NCBI RefSeq assembly: GCF_003604215.1
Contig: NZ_QXGS01000001.1
Coordinates: 248,001 to 312,000, forward strand
DNA from: Teichococcus vastitatis
Lineage (GTDB): Bacteria > Pseudomonadota > Alphaproteobacteria > Acetobacterales > Acetobacteraceae
Direction: 5' to 3'
Length of the DNA: 64,000 bases
Shown here: positions 1 through 10,399 of the stretch, in pieces
Layout: the number at the start of each line of letters is the position of its first letter
Position numbering within the stretch: position 1 is the stretch's first letter
The notes under the pieces: model-generated
Database searches by the model: none
The model's input: the letters and a program-made list of their open reading frames with translations, nothing else
Told to the model about the DNA's origin: nothing
Translations under genes and position numbers: made by a program

Positions 1-2
1 CC

Positions 3-752
3 CTGCGGGCCGCGGCCCGCAAGCACGCGGTGGCGGTGGTGGAACTGCCGGCATTGCTGCGCGACTTGTCAGGGCGTCTGGCGGCGCTGGATGCCGGTGC
101 CGAACGCGCCGCCGCGCTGGAAGCCGCTGCGGCGGCGGCCCGGGCTGCCTATGCGCAGGCGGCCGGCGCGTTGACGGCCGCCCGCCAGGAAGCCGCCGGA
201 CGGCTGGAACAGGCCGTGGCGCAGGAACTGGCACCGCTGAAGCTGGATCGTGCCCGGCTCCACATCGAGATCGCCGCGCGCGAGGAGCGCGCCTGGGCCG
301 CGGATGGCCAGGACCGCGTCACCTTCCTGGTATCCACCAACCCCGGCCAAAAGCCGGGGCAGCTCGACAAGGTCGCTTCGGGCGGCGAGCTGTCTCGCCT
401 GATGCTCGCCCTGAAGGTGGTGCTGGCCCGCGGCTCCCCAGTGCCGACCCTGGTGTTCGACGAGGTGGACAGCGGCGTCGGCGGCGCTACCGCCGCCGCG
501 GTGGGCGAGCGACTGGCCAAGGTCGCGGAGCGGCTACAGGTGCTGGTGGTGACGCACAGCCCGCAGGTGGCGGCACGCGGCACGCAGCATTGGCGCGTCG
601 CCAAGGGCGTCCGCGCCGACCGTGCCGAGACCAGGGTGGAACCGCTGGACCCGGCCGCGCGGCGCGAGGAGCTGGCGCGGATGCTGGCCGGCGAGACGGT
701 GACCGAGGCCGCCCGGGCCGCCGCGGATTCCCTGCTGCGCGGCGCCGCCTGA
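3..752 (+). CDS. recN: DNA repair protein RecN, C-terminal part (5' truncated by window)
   Basis: RecN is an SMC-like ATPase that acts early in recombinational repair of double-strand breaks. Only about the last 250 residues are present; the frame is open from the window edge. The visible part is the C-terminal ATPase half: the end of a coiled coil rich in Ala/Glu, then the ABC-type signature SGGELSRLMLALK, Walker B LVFDEVDSGVGG, and the H-loop VVTHSPQVAA. These are typical RecN motifs. The gene runs towards a TRAP receptor gene on the opposite strand, with a short GC hairpin between them. Confidence 0.93.
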   Translation: MRAAARKHAVAVVELPALLRDLSGRLAALDAGAERAAALEAAAAAARAAYAQAAGALTAARQEAAGRLEQAVAQELAPLKLDRARLHIEIAAREERAWAADGQDRVTFLVSTNPGQKPGQLDKVASGGELSRLMLALKVVLARGSPVPTLVFDEVDSGVGGATAAAVGERLAKVAERLQVLVVTHSPQVAARGTQHWRVAKGVRADRAETRVEPLDPAARREELARMLAGETVTEAARAAADSLLRGAA

Positions 753-801
753 GCGGCCATCCCTCATCTGCGACGATGGAGGCCGTGACCATGGATGCCG
801 T

Positions 802-818
802 GCGGGGGCCTGCCCCGC
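802..818. terminator. Short GC hairpin between convergent recN and TRAP receptor gene
   Basis: Arms GCGGGG and CCCCGC enclose a 5-nt loop between two converging genes. There is no T-run on either strand, so it may end transcription weakly or only stabilise 3' ends. Confidence 0.35.
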
Positions 819-823
819 CAGCG

Positions 824-4206
<3,383 letters not shown>

Positions 4207-4237
4207 GCGCCGCGCCGGCCCGGATCACCGTCCCGGC

Positions 4238-4996
4238 TCAGATCATCTCCAGCGCCTCGCGCAGCACCCCGACTGGATCGCGTCCTTCCCCGGAAGATAC
4301 CAGGGCCCGATGGCTGGCATTCAGCACGAGGTGCCGGGCGCCCGGCAGCAGGGCGGATTCCACCGGCACCAGCCCGTCATTCGGGCCGCCACCGCGGCGC
4401 TCCACCCAGTACACCAAGGGCAGGTAGCGCCGGTCTGGGCCGCGGGCCGTGGCGCGGTCCAGCCGGCCGGCCAGGCAAAGCACGGGCAGGCTTCGCGTGA
4501 GCGCGGCGATCGCCTCCGCGTTCTGGCACATCCAATTGGCCCGGGAAGGGGTGGTCAGGTCCGCCAGCCCGTCCCCCTCACCCACCCGCAGCGTATGGGC
4601 CAGCCAGCGCGCCACGCCGTGGAGGCCCGGCGTGCCCATCAATGCGTCCGCCACGGGGGAACCGAAAAAGGGCGACTGGATGGCAATGAACCCGGCACAG
4701 CGCTCCGCCACGCCAGGCAGCAGCAGCGCCGCCAGGGATTCCAGCCCACCCTTGCTGTGCGCCACCAACAGGCAGGGTTCCGGCTCGGACAGGATGGCCT
4801 CGGCGATGCGCCGGGCATTCGCCGCCACGGGAGCGGAGGTCGGCACCGTCACCACCTCCGCCCGCGCGCCCTCGGTCTGCAGCCAGGCCAGCTGCGCCCC
4901 CATGTAGTCCATGCCGAAGGGGCGTAGCCGGTTCAGCGCCTCCCCCAGCAGGCCATAGGCCATCAGAATGCGCCGGCCCCGCAGTCGGGCGGGCAT
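4238..4996 (-). CDS. Alpha/beta hydrolase, esterase/lipase-like
   Basis: A 252-residue serine hydrolase-like protein. The nucleophile elbow is AHSKGG, following the strand CLLVAHSKGGLESL. A later Asp and a His near GARHLVLNASHRALVSS probably complete the triad. There is no signal peptide, so it is probably cytoplasmic. Its ATG overlaps the TGA of the upstream aminopeptidase gene (TGATG), indicating translational coupling, so the two are probably made together. The substrate cannot be inferred; the lipase-like elbow suggests a carboxylic ester. It converges on ligA with only about 30 bp between. Confidence 0.75.
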   Translation of the reverse strand: MPARLRGRRILMAYGLLGEALNRLRPFGMDYMGAQLAWLQTEGARAEVVTVPTSAPVAANARRIAEAILSEPEPCLLVAHSKGGLESLAALLLPGVAERCAGFIAIQSPFFGSPVADALMGTPGLHGVARWLAHTLRVGEGDGLADLTTPSRANWMCQNAEAIAALTRSLPVLCLAGRLDRATARGPDRRYLPLVYWVERRGGGPNDGLVPVESALLPGARHLVLNASHRALVSSGEGRDPVGVLREALEMI

Positions 4997-6777
4997 CAGA
5001 GCGGCGCGCAAGCCTGCTCCAGCCACGCCCTCACCGGCGCCTCCAGTTCCGGCCCGACCTCGGCCAGCACGCGCGCCTGGTAGGCATCGATCCAGGCGCG
5101 CTCACCCGGCGTCAGCAGGGCCGTGGCGATCAGCCGGCGGTCATAAGGCGCCAGGGTCAACGTCTCGAACTCCAGGAAGGGCCGCAGCTGGGCCGGCTGC
5201 GGCGCCGCCTCCCGCGCCAGCAGCAGGTTCTCGATGCGGATGCCGTAGGCGCCGGGCAGATAGAAGCCGGGCTCGTCCGACAGGATCATGCCGGACTGCA
5301 CCGGGATTGTCCGGGCAGCCCGGCTGATGCTGACCGGCCCCTCATGCACCGACAGGAAGCTGCCGATGCCGTGGCCGGTGCCGTGGTCGTAATCCAGCCC
5401 GGCCTGCCACAGCGGCGCCCGCGCCACCGCGTCGATATGCGGCCCGGCGACACCTTGCGGGAAGCGCAGCGTGGCCAGCGCGACATGGCCGCGCAGCACG
5501 CGGGTGTAGCGCTCCACCAGATCCGGCGGCGGGTCGCCGGGACCGGTCCACAGGGTGCGGGTGACATCCGTGGTGCCATCGGTGAATTGTGCGCCGCTGT
5601 CGATCAAGTAGCTTTCGTTGGGGTGGATGGGCCGGTTGCTGGTGGCGGTGGCCCGGTAATGCACGATCGCGCCGTTCTCGCCGGCGCCGGAGATGGCGGG
5701 AAAGCTTTCGCCGCGGAACAACGGCAGTTCACGACGGAAGGCGAGCAGGCGTTCGGCGGCGCTGATCTCGCTCTCGCCACCGCCGGGCGCGTGCTCGGCG
5801 AACCAATGCAGGAAGCGGATCAGCGCCTGAGCGTCGCGTCGCTGCGCGGCGCGCGCGCCCTGCTGCTCCACCGGGTTCTTGCAGGCGCGCGGCAGGCGGC
5901 ACGGGTCCTCGCCAGGCCGCAGCGTAGCGCCGGCCTCCCGCAAGGTGGTGGCGAACCAGATCGGCGTGGTGTCGAGGTCGATCCGCACCGCCTGCCCCGC
6001 CAGGCCGGCCAGGATGGCGGGCAGCGCCGCCGGCGGATGCACCGCCACCGCGTTGCCGAGGTGCTCCAGCATCCGCTCGTCCAGCCGGGACGGCTCCATG
6101 AACAGGTCCACCGTGGCATCGGAGCGGAGCAGCGCGAAGCCGAGGGCCAGCGGTGTGTGGTCGAGATCGCCGCCGCGGATGTTCAGCAGCCACGCCACCG
6201 AATGGGGATCGGACAAAATGGCGCTGTCCTCGCCCGCCTTCTGCAGCATCGCCGCCAACTCGGCACGCTTCCCGGCGGCATCGCGGCCGGCGTAATCCAG
6301 CGGCTGCGGCACGGCCGGGCTGCGGGGCGGCGGCGGCCGGTCGCGCCATACCGCGTCCAGGGGGTTCACGGCCAGCGGCACCAGCACCGCGCCGGAGGCG
6401 GCCAGCCGGTCGATCTGCGCCTGCGGGTGCAGCCAGGGGTCATAGCCGATGCGGCGCCCGGCCGCGTGCTCGGCCAGCCAGTCCTGCGGCGGCTGTTCGG
6501 TGATGTGGCGACGTTCCCAGAGCGCGGGATCGGTCTGCGCCGCCACCTGGGAGGTGTAGCGGCCATCGGTGAACACCGCGGCCCGGTCGGCCAGCAGAAT
6601 GGCCATGCCGGCACTGCCGGTGAAGCCGCTGATCCAGGCCAGCCTTTCGCCACTGGGTGGAACATATTCCCCAAGATATTCATCGCTGCGCGGAACCAGG
6701 AAGCCTTCCACCGCCATGGTGGCGAGTTCAGCCCTCAGGGCGGCAAGGCGCTCGGCGTATGTCACTTCCGTTAGCAT
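4996..6777 (-). CDS. Aminopeptidase P family protein (M24B metallopeptidase)
   Basis: Removes N-terminal residues ahead of proline. At 593 residues it matches the long, three-domain XPNPEP1-like form rather than short PepP. Two creatinase-type N-terminal domains precede the pita-bread catalytic domain. The metal ligands are visible: Asp pair in SGAQFTDGTTDVTRT, His in GHGIGSFLSVHEGP, and Glu residues in SDEPGFYLPG and GIRIENLLL. There is no signal peptide. It is the first gene of a two-gene unit with the hydrolase downstream. Confidence 0.93.
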   Translation of the reverse strand: MLTEVTYAERLAALRAELATMAVEGFLVPRSDEYLGEYVPPSGERLAWISGFTGSAGMAILLADRAAVFTDGRYTSQVAAQTDPALWERRHITEQPPQDWLAEHAAGRRIGYDPWLHPQAQIDRLAASGAVLVPLAVNPLDAVWRDRPPPPRSPAVPQPLDYAGRDAAGKRAELAAMLQKAGEDSAILSDPHSVAWLLNIRGGDLDHTPLALGFALLRSDATVDLFMEPSRLDERMLEHLGNAVAVHPPAALPAILAGLAGQAVRIDLDTTPIWFATTLREAGATLRPGEDPCRLPRACKNPVEQQGARAAQRRDAQALIRFLHWFAEHAPGGGESEISAAERLLAFRRELPLFRGESFPAISGAGENGAIVHYRATATSNRPIHPNESYLIDSGAQFTDGTTDVTRTLWTGPGDPPPDLVERYTRVLRGHVALATLRFPQGVAGPHIDAVARAPLWQAGLDYDHGTGHGIGSFLSVHEGPVSISRAARTIPVQSGMILSDEPGFYLPGAYGIRIENLLLAREAAPQPAQLRPFLEFETLTLAPYDRRLIATALLTPGERAWIDAYQARVLAEVGPELEAPVRAWLEQACAPL

Positions 6778-6957
6778 CCCGTTAAGAACATGTTTCCGTG
6801 GGTTTCAATGCGTGTGGCGCATGGCTCAACTTCAATGGCTGCGCTCCTGTTGGCAAGCCGAAAGGACTACATCCTGGCCACAGCCACGGGGCGGGCGGTT
6901 GACGGCAGGAGCCGATCCCGCAGACCGCACCGCGGCATCATCGGAACGCTAGAAACA

Positions 6958-7296
6958 ATGAACGCCCGTGTCACCAAGCCGGAATTCGACTGCGCAATCG
7001 CCAGCAGCATGATGTCCCTGGCCCCGGCCCAGGTCGTGCAGCTTGAGGCGGCGCGCAACCGGGACGAGGCGATGGGCCGGTGGCTGCGCAACGCGTTGAC
7101 CACCGTGCTGCGGGCCGTGGTGGATTACCCCCGGCGCCGCCGTGTCTATGACGAGCTGTCGATGCTGTCCGACCGGGAGCTGGCTGATATCGGCCTGACC
7201 CGCGGCGACATCCCGCACGTTTTCGAGACCGGCGCCGCTGCCCAGGATAACCGGGCGGTGGACGCGCCTGCCGGCGCCCGCCGACTCGCTGCCTGA
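6958..7296 (+). CDS. DUF1127 domain protein
   Basis: A 112-residue basic protein with the DUF1127 signature near the C-terminus: YDELSMLSDRELADIGLTRG, followed by D-I. Small DUF1127 proteins in alphaproteobacteria are known to affect RNA turnover and stress or phosphate responses; CcaF1 of Rhodobacter binds RNA. The start is ATG 6958 because the frame upstream has no coding character. The N-terminal half is longer than in minimal 45-70 residue DUF1127 proteins. Three hairpins with C-rich loops follow directly and look like a co-transcribed sRNA of the cuckoo/CcsR class, the arrangement known from Rhodobacter. Confidence 0.85.
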   Translation: MNARVTKPEFDCAIASSMMSLAPAQVVQLEAARNRDEAMGRWLRNALTTVLRAVVDYPRRRRVYDELSMLSDRELADIGLTRGDIPHVFETGAAAQDNRAVDAPAGARRLAA

Positions 7297-7312
7297 TTTG
7301 TCAGCTCGGTTG

Positions 7313-7337
7313 AAACCCGGCGCGATGCGCCGGGTTT
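7313..7337 (+). terminator. Perfect 11-bp hairpin just after the DUF1127 gene
   Basis: Arms AAACCCGGCGC and GCGCCGGGTTT enclose the 3-nt loop GAT, 16 nt after the stop codon. Only a short TTT follows, so it may be a leaky terminator or the processing hairpin that separates mRNA from the downstream sRNA. Confidence 0.6.
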
Positions 7338-7340
7338 AAG

Positions 7341-7448
7341 GACCTGCATACCAACGGAAACGGCGTTCTTTCTCCCCCCTACTATACTTCCTCCCCGCGC
7401 CGTTTTCGCTCTTGCGCCCGCCTCTCCCCCAGAGGCGGGCGTTTTTTT
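7341..7448 (+). ncRNA. Candidate cuckoo/CcsR-type sRNA downstream of DUF1127
   Basis: The region folds into a hairpin with an 11-bp stem (7355-7365 pairing with 7398-7408, one G-U pair). Its 32-nt loop holds two pyrimidine-rich, anti-Shine-Dalgarno-like tracts, CTTTCTCCCCCC and CTTCCTCCCC. A strong intrinsic terminator (7416-7448) ends the unit. In alphaproteobacteria the cuckoo/CcsR RNAs carry CCUCCUCCC-like loops and lie downstream of DUF1127 genes, often co-transcribed and processed from that mRNA. The position and motif fit, but the exact nonamer CCTCCTCCC is not present, so the assignment is by architecture. Confidence 0.6.
7416..7448 (+). terminator. Strong intrinsic terminator
   Basis: Ten-base-pair perfect stem GCCCGCCTCT/AGAGGCGGGC with a CCCCC loop, followed by GTTTTTTT. 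It ends the DUF1127/sRNA transcript on the plus strand. Confidence 0.93.
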
Positions 7449-7562
7449 GTCCCGCAGCGGCAAGATGATCTTTTTTCTGACTTTTTATGACGTTTTTGTT
7501 AAGGTCTTCAGTACCTGTGGTGCCCTTCTGGAGCCCCGCCCCCCGAGGTCTGGAGATCAGCC

Positions 7563-8393
7563 ATGCCGTGCCTGTCTGCCGAAAGGCTTTTCCGCGCACA
7601 TTGCTGGCTGATTGCCGCAGCCACCCTGGCGCATGTGCTTTCGCGCATCGCCTTCGGATGGCTCGGCCGCGAAAGCAGCATCACCAAGGCATTGAGCTTC
7701 GCCGAGGAAAGCTCGGTTCCGACTGTGCTGTCCGTAGCCGGGCTCCTGGCCGCCGCCGGGGCCGCTGGCCTGATCATGGCGGCAGCGCGGGAGCAGCGGG
7801 ATCCGCTGTGGCGGAGTTGGGCCTTCGTGCTGGGCTGCTTGCTGTTCCTGTCCCTGGATGAGGGCGCCGCGCTGCACGACCGCCTGACCTTTCCGATCCA
7901 GGGATTGCTGGATCTGGACGGCATCTTCTACATCGGCTGGGTGCTGCCATACTTGGCGCTGGTGGTGCTGTGCGCCGTGCTGCTGGTGCCCCTGGCGCTG
8001 CAACTGCCCCGTCGCACCCTGCTGCGCCTCACCTTGGCAGGGGCCTTGTTCGTCAGCTGCGCCATGGGCCTGGAGATGGCGGAGTCGGTCTTGATCCAGC
8101 AGGGCGCCGGTGAAGGCGTGGCATTGCGCGACGCCGACTTGGCCACCCTGACCAAGACGCCGCTGATGACCGTGCTGATCACGCTGGAAGAAATGGGCGA
8201 GATGCTGGCGGTTGCGCTGGCGCTGCGAGCCCTGCTGCTGCACCTGGTGCTGGACCGCGGCATTACGGCGATGTCGCTGACCGCGGCCGTTCGCACCCCG
8301 GTTCAGGCACGGTCCGGCCTCGGCCGCGCAACAACATCGCCCGTGGGAGCGGCGCGCCTGGGTTCCCTCTCGTCCAAGGGATGGCGGCATTAG
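7563..8393 (+). CDS. Multi-pass membrane protein of unknown function
   Basis: A 276-residue protein with about six hydrophobic segments. Conserved-looking charged residues sit at membrane borders: FLSLDEGAALHDRL after the third segment, and LEEMGEMLAVALALRALL near the C-terminus. I do not recognise a characterised family; the acidic/His motif (DE...HD) recalls membrane-embedded metal-binding or hydrolase proteins, but that is speculation. It follows the DUF1127/sRNA terminator by about 115 bp and so probably has its own promoter. The last 40 residues are polar and low in conservation character. Confidence 0.72.
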   Translation: MPCLSAERLFRAHCWLIAAATLAHVLSRIAFGWLGRESSITKALSFAEESSVPTVLSVAGLLAAAGAAGLIMAAAREQRDPLWRSWAFVLGCLLFLSLDEGAALHDRLTFPIQGLLDLDGIFYIGWVLPYLALVVLCAVLLVPLALQLPRRTLLRLTLAGALFVSCAMGLEMAESVLIQQGAGEGVALRDADLATLTKTPLMTVLITLEEMGEMLAVALALRALLLHLVLDRGITAMSLTAAVRTPVQARSGLGRATTSPVGAARLGSLSSKGWRH

Positions 8394-8509
8394 CCGATCG
8401 GCGCGCTGGCGGCGCCATGGTCACCGCGCCCTCCCGGCAGCCACGTGGAATGCCGGCGCCCTGCTACCCCCGGCGCACCAGCCGCAGCGGCACCGCGTGG
8501 GTGAGCGGA

Positions 8510-9283
8510 TCAGGCCGCCGCCATCATCCCACCGGCGACAGGCTGCATGTGCGCACGGCGCTGGCGCGGCGTTCCTTCCTGGTGGCGCTGCCGGGCCAGC
8601 GCCATGTCGGCCTTGCTCGGCTCCTGCAGCACGAAGCCGCTACCCCACACGGTGCGGATGATCTCGGGCGCGCCGGCGATCGAGAGCTTGCGCCGTAGCT
8701 TGCAGATGAACACGTCCAGGATGCGGACATTCGGTCCCTCGTTCAGCCCATAGGACCGGCTGAGGAACTGCTCCTTGGTCAGCACCACGCCCCGGTGCAG
8801 CATCAGCGTTTCCAGCACGTCGAACTCGCGCGCCGTGACCGGCACGCGCCGACTGTCGACGGTGACGTCGCGCTGGCCCTGGTCGAGCACCACATTGCCG
8901 CAGCTCAGCGTCGCCGTGGCATGACCCAGGCCACGCCGGCGGATCGCCTGCAGGCGCGCCACCAGCGACTTGGTGTTCAGCGGGCCGGCCAACACGTCAT
9001 CGGCGCCGAGGTGGAAGGCCATCTGCTCATCCTCCGCCTGCATGCGCGCGGCGACCACCACCACGGCCATGTGCAGCCGGCGGCGGCGGATGTCGCGCAG
9101 AGCGCCGAAGCAGTCGGCGATGCCGGAAGCGTGCAGGATCACCGCGTCATACGGGCCGTTGAACTGAACCACCTCGCCAGCATCGGCCAGGGGAAATCCG
9201 GTGTCGCAGCCATGGCCCAGCTGCTCAAGCTGCTGGTGCAGACCCACTCGTTGTTCAGATTGCGACACGACAAGGATGCGCAT
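8510..9283 (-). CDS. CtrA-like OmpR-family regulator with degenerate receiver
   Basis: A 257-residue protein. The C-terminal winged helix closely follows the CtrA pattern: TAREFDVLETLMLHRGVVLTK, then LDVFICKLRRKLS and TVWGSGFVLQEP. The N-terminal receiver fold is present, but its phosphotransfer residues are not: the acidic pair is replaced in VVSQSEQ, the acceptor Asp position reads VILHASG, and the conserved Lys-Pro is AGPLN. It therefore probably acts independently of phosphorylation. A 35-residue polar tail follows the DNA-binding domain. I chose ATG 9283 because the receiver begins there (MRILVVSQ). It lies downstream of prmA but has a 220-bp leader, so it is likely transcribed separately. 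Confidence 0.85.
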   Translation of the reverse strand: MRILVVSQSEQRVGLHQQLEQLGHGCDTGFPLADAGEVVQFNGPYDAVILHASGIADCFGALRDIRRRRLHMAVVVVAARMQAEDEQMAFHLGADDVLAGPLNTKSLVARLQAIRRRGLGHATATLSCGNVVLDQGQRDVTVDSRRVPVTAREFDVLETLMLHRGVVLTKEQFLSRSYGLNEGPNVRILDVFICKLRRKLSIAGAPEIIRTVWGSGFVLQEPSKADMALARQRHQEGTPRQRRAHMQPVAGGMMAAA

Positions 9284-9340
9284 GGCTCTACCTGGCGGTT
9301 TTCGCGGTGAACGTCGGAGGCTGACAGCCAGCCTTGTCCT

Positions 9341-9352
9341 CACGAATTCGTG
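9341..9352. promoter_or_regulatory. 12-bp palindrome upstream of the CtrA-like gene
   Basis: CACGAATTCGTG is a perfect palindrome 58 bp upstream of the start codon of the CtrA-like regulator, within a comparatively AT-rich spacer. It could be an operator; no factor can be assigned. Confidence 0.35.
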
Positions 9353-9395
9353 GGTACAGATCCGAGGACCACTTATCAAGCAAAGGTTGTATTCT

Positions 9396-9405
9396 GAATC
9401 GTTAA
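9396..9405 (-). promoter_or_regulatory. TTAACGATTC element (CtrA half-site plus GANTC)
   Basis: On the minus strand this reads TTAACGATTC: a TTAA CtrA-type half-site joined to a GANTC site, the target of CcrM methyltransferase in alphaproteobacteria. The same ten bases occur at 46058-46067 upstream of another gene. It lies 113 bp upstream of the CtrA-like start. Confidence 0.35.
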
Positions 9406-9503
9406 ATAAATTCTGGATTGGCAAATTAATGAACGGGAACGTCGCGTTCCCGGCCCTTGCAGCCTGTCCTTCCGGACTGCACCCGTGGCAGGGGGCGCCG
9501 GCC

Positions 9504-10394
9504 TCAGCCGCGGCGGCGCAGCACCAGCGCCGACCAAGCGCCCTGGTCGATCCGCCGCTCCAGCACCAGCCCGGCGCGGCGATGGGCGGCCAGCACCATG
9601 CGGACCTGGGTGCCCAGCAGCCCGGCCAGGATGGCGGTGCCTCCCGGCGCCAGATGATCGCCCAGATCCTTCGCCATGGCGCAGAGCGGACGCGCCAGAA
9701 TATTGGCGAACACCAAGTCATAGCGCCCGGCATGCACCGCCGGACTGCGCCAGCCATCCGCCAGCCTGGCCCGGATCTGGTTGCGCAAACCGTTCAGCTT
9801 GGCGTTCTCGGCCGTGATGCGGACGCTCCAGGGCTCGATGTCGGTGGCGAGCACTCGGCGATGCAGCCGCTTGGCCGCCGCCATGGCCAGGATGCCGGAG
9901 CCGGTGCCGATGTCGAGGATGCGGCGCGGCCGGCGATGCGCCATGCGCTCGAAGCCGATCAGGCAGCCGCGGGTCGAGCCGTGCTCGCCCGAGCCGAAGG
10001 CGATGCCGGCATCCAGCAGCAGCACGGTGCGGCCATAGGTTACCGGGTTCGGAAGGTGCGTCGGGCGAATCAGCACGCGGGCGCCGATCTCCTGCTCAGG
10101 GAAGGCCTGCACGGTGCGCGCCAGCCAGCCCTCGGCCTCCACCGGCTCGCGCAGCAGCTCCGGCGGCTCGATGCCGGATAGCGCGGCGGCCAGCACCAGG
10201 GCGGGCAGCAGTTCCTCGTCGCCGGCATTGGTCTCGCGCACCGCTTCCAACCGCCAGGTGTCGGTCGGGTCGTCCTTGAAATAGCCGACGCTGGGGCAGA
10301 CGGTCTGGAACGCCGCCTCAAAGGCGGGCACGGCATGCTCGGGCAGGCCGTCGATGGACAGGGTTTCAAGCGTCGGGGGATGGCGGCGGTTCAA
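9504..10394 (-). CDS. prmA: Ribosomal protein L11 methyltransferase PrmA
   Basis: Methylates lysines and the N-terminus of ribosomal protein L11. The 296-residue protein has the PrmA substrate-binding N-domain and a class I SAM fold: motif I LDIGTGSGILAMAAAKR, the characteristic LDAGIAFGSGEHGSTRGCL ahead of it, and the post-motif FANILARPL that matches the family catalytic region. The start appears to be TTG at 10394, five bases after the uvrD stop; the family consensus TLETLSI begins a few residues later. Third gene of the pentapeptide-uvrD-prmA unit. Confidence 0.92.
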   Translation of the reverse strand: MNRRHPPTLETLSIDGLPEHAVPAFEAAFQTVCPSVGYFKDDPTDTWRLEAVRETNAGDEELLPALVLAAALSGIEPPELLREPVEAEGWLARTVQAFPEQEIGARVLIRPTHLPNPVTYGRTVLLLDAGIAFGSGEHGSTRGCLIGFERMAHRRPRRILDIGTGSGILAMAAAKRLHRRVLATDIEPWSVRITAENAKLNGLRNQIRARLADGWRSPAVHAGRYDLVFANILARPLCAMAKDLGDHLAPGGTAILAGLLGTQVRMVLAAHRRAGLVLERRIDQGAWSALVLRRRG

Positions 10395-10399
10395 CGGGG

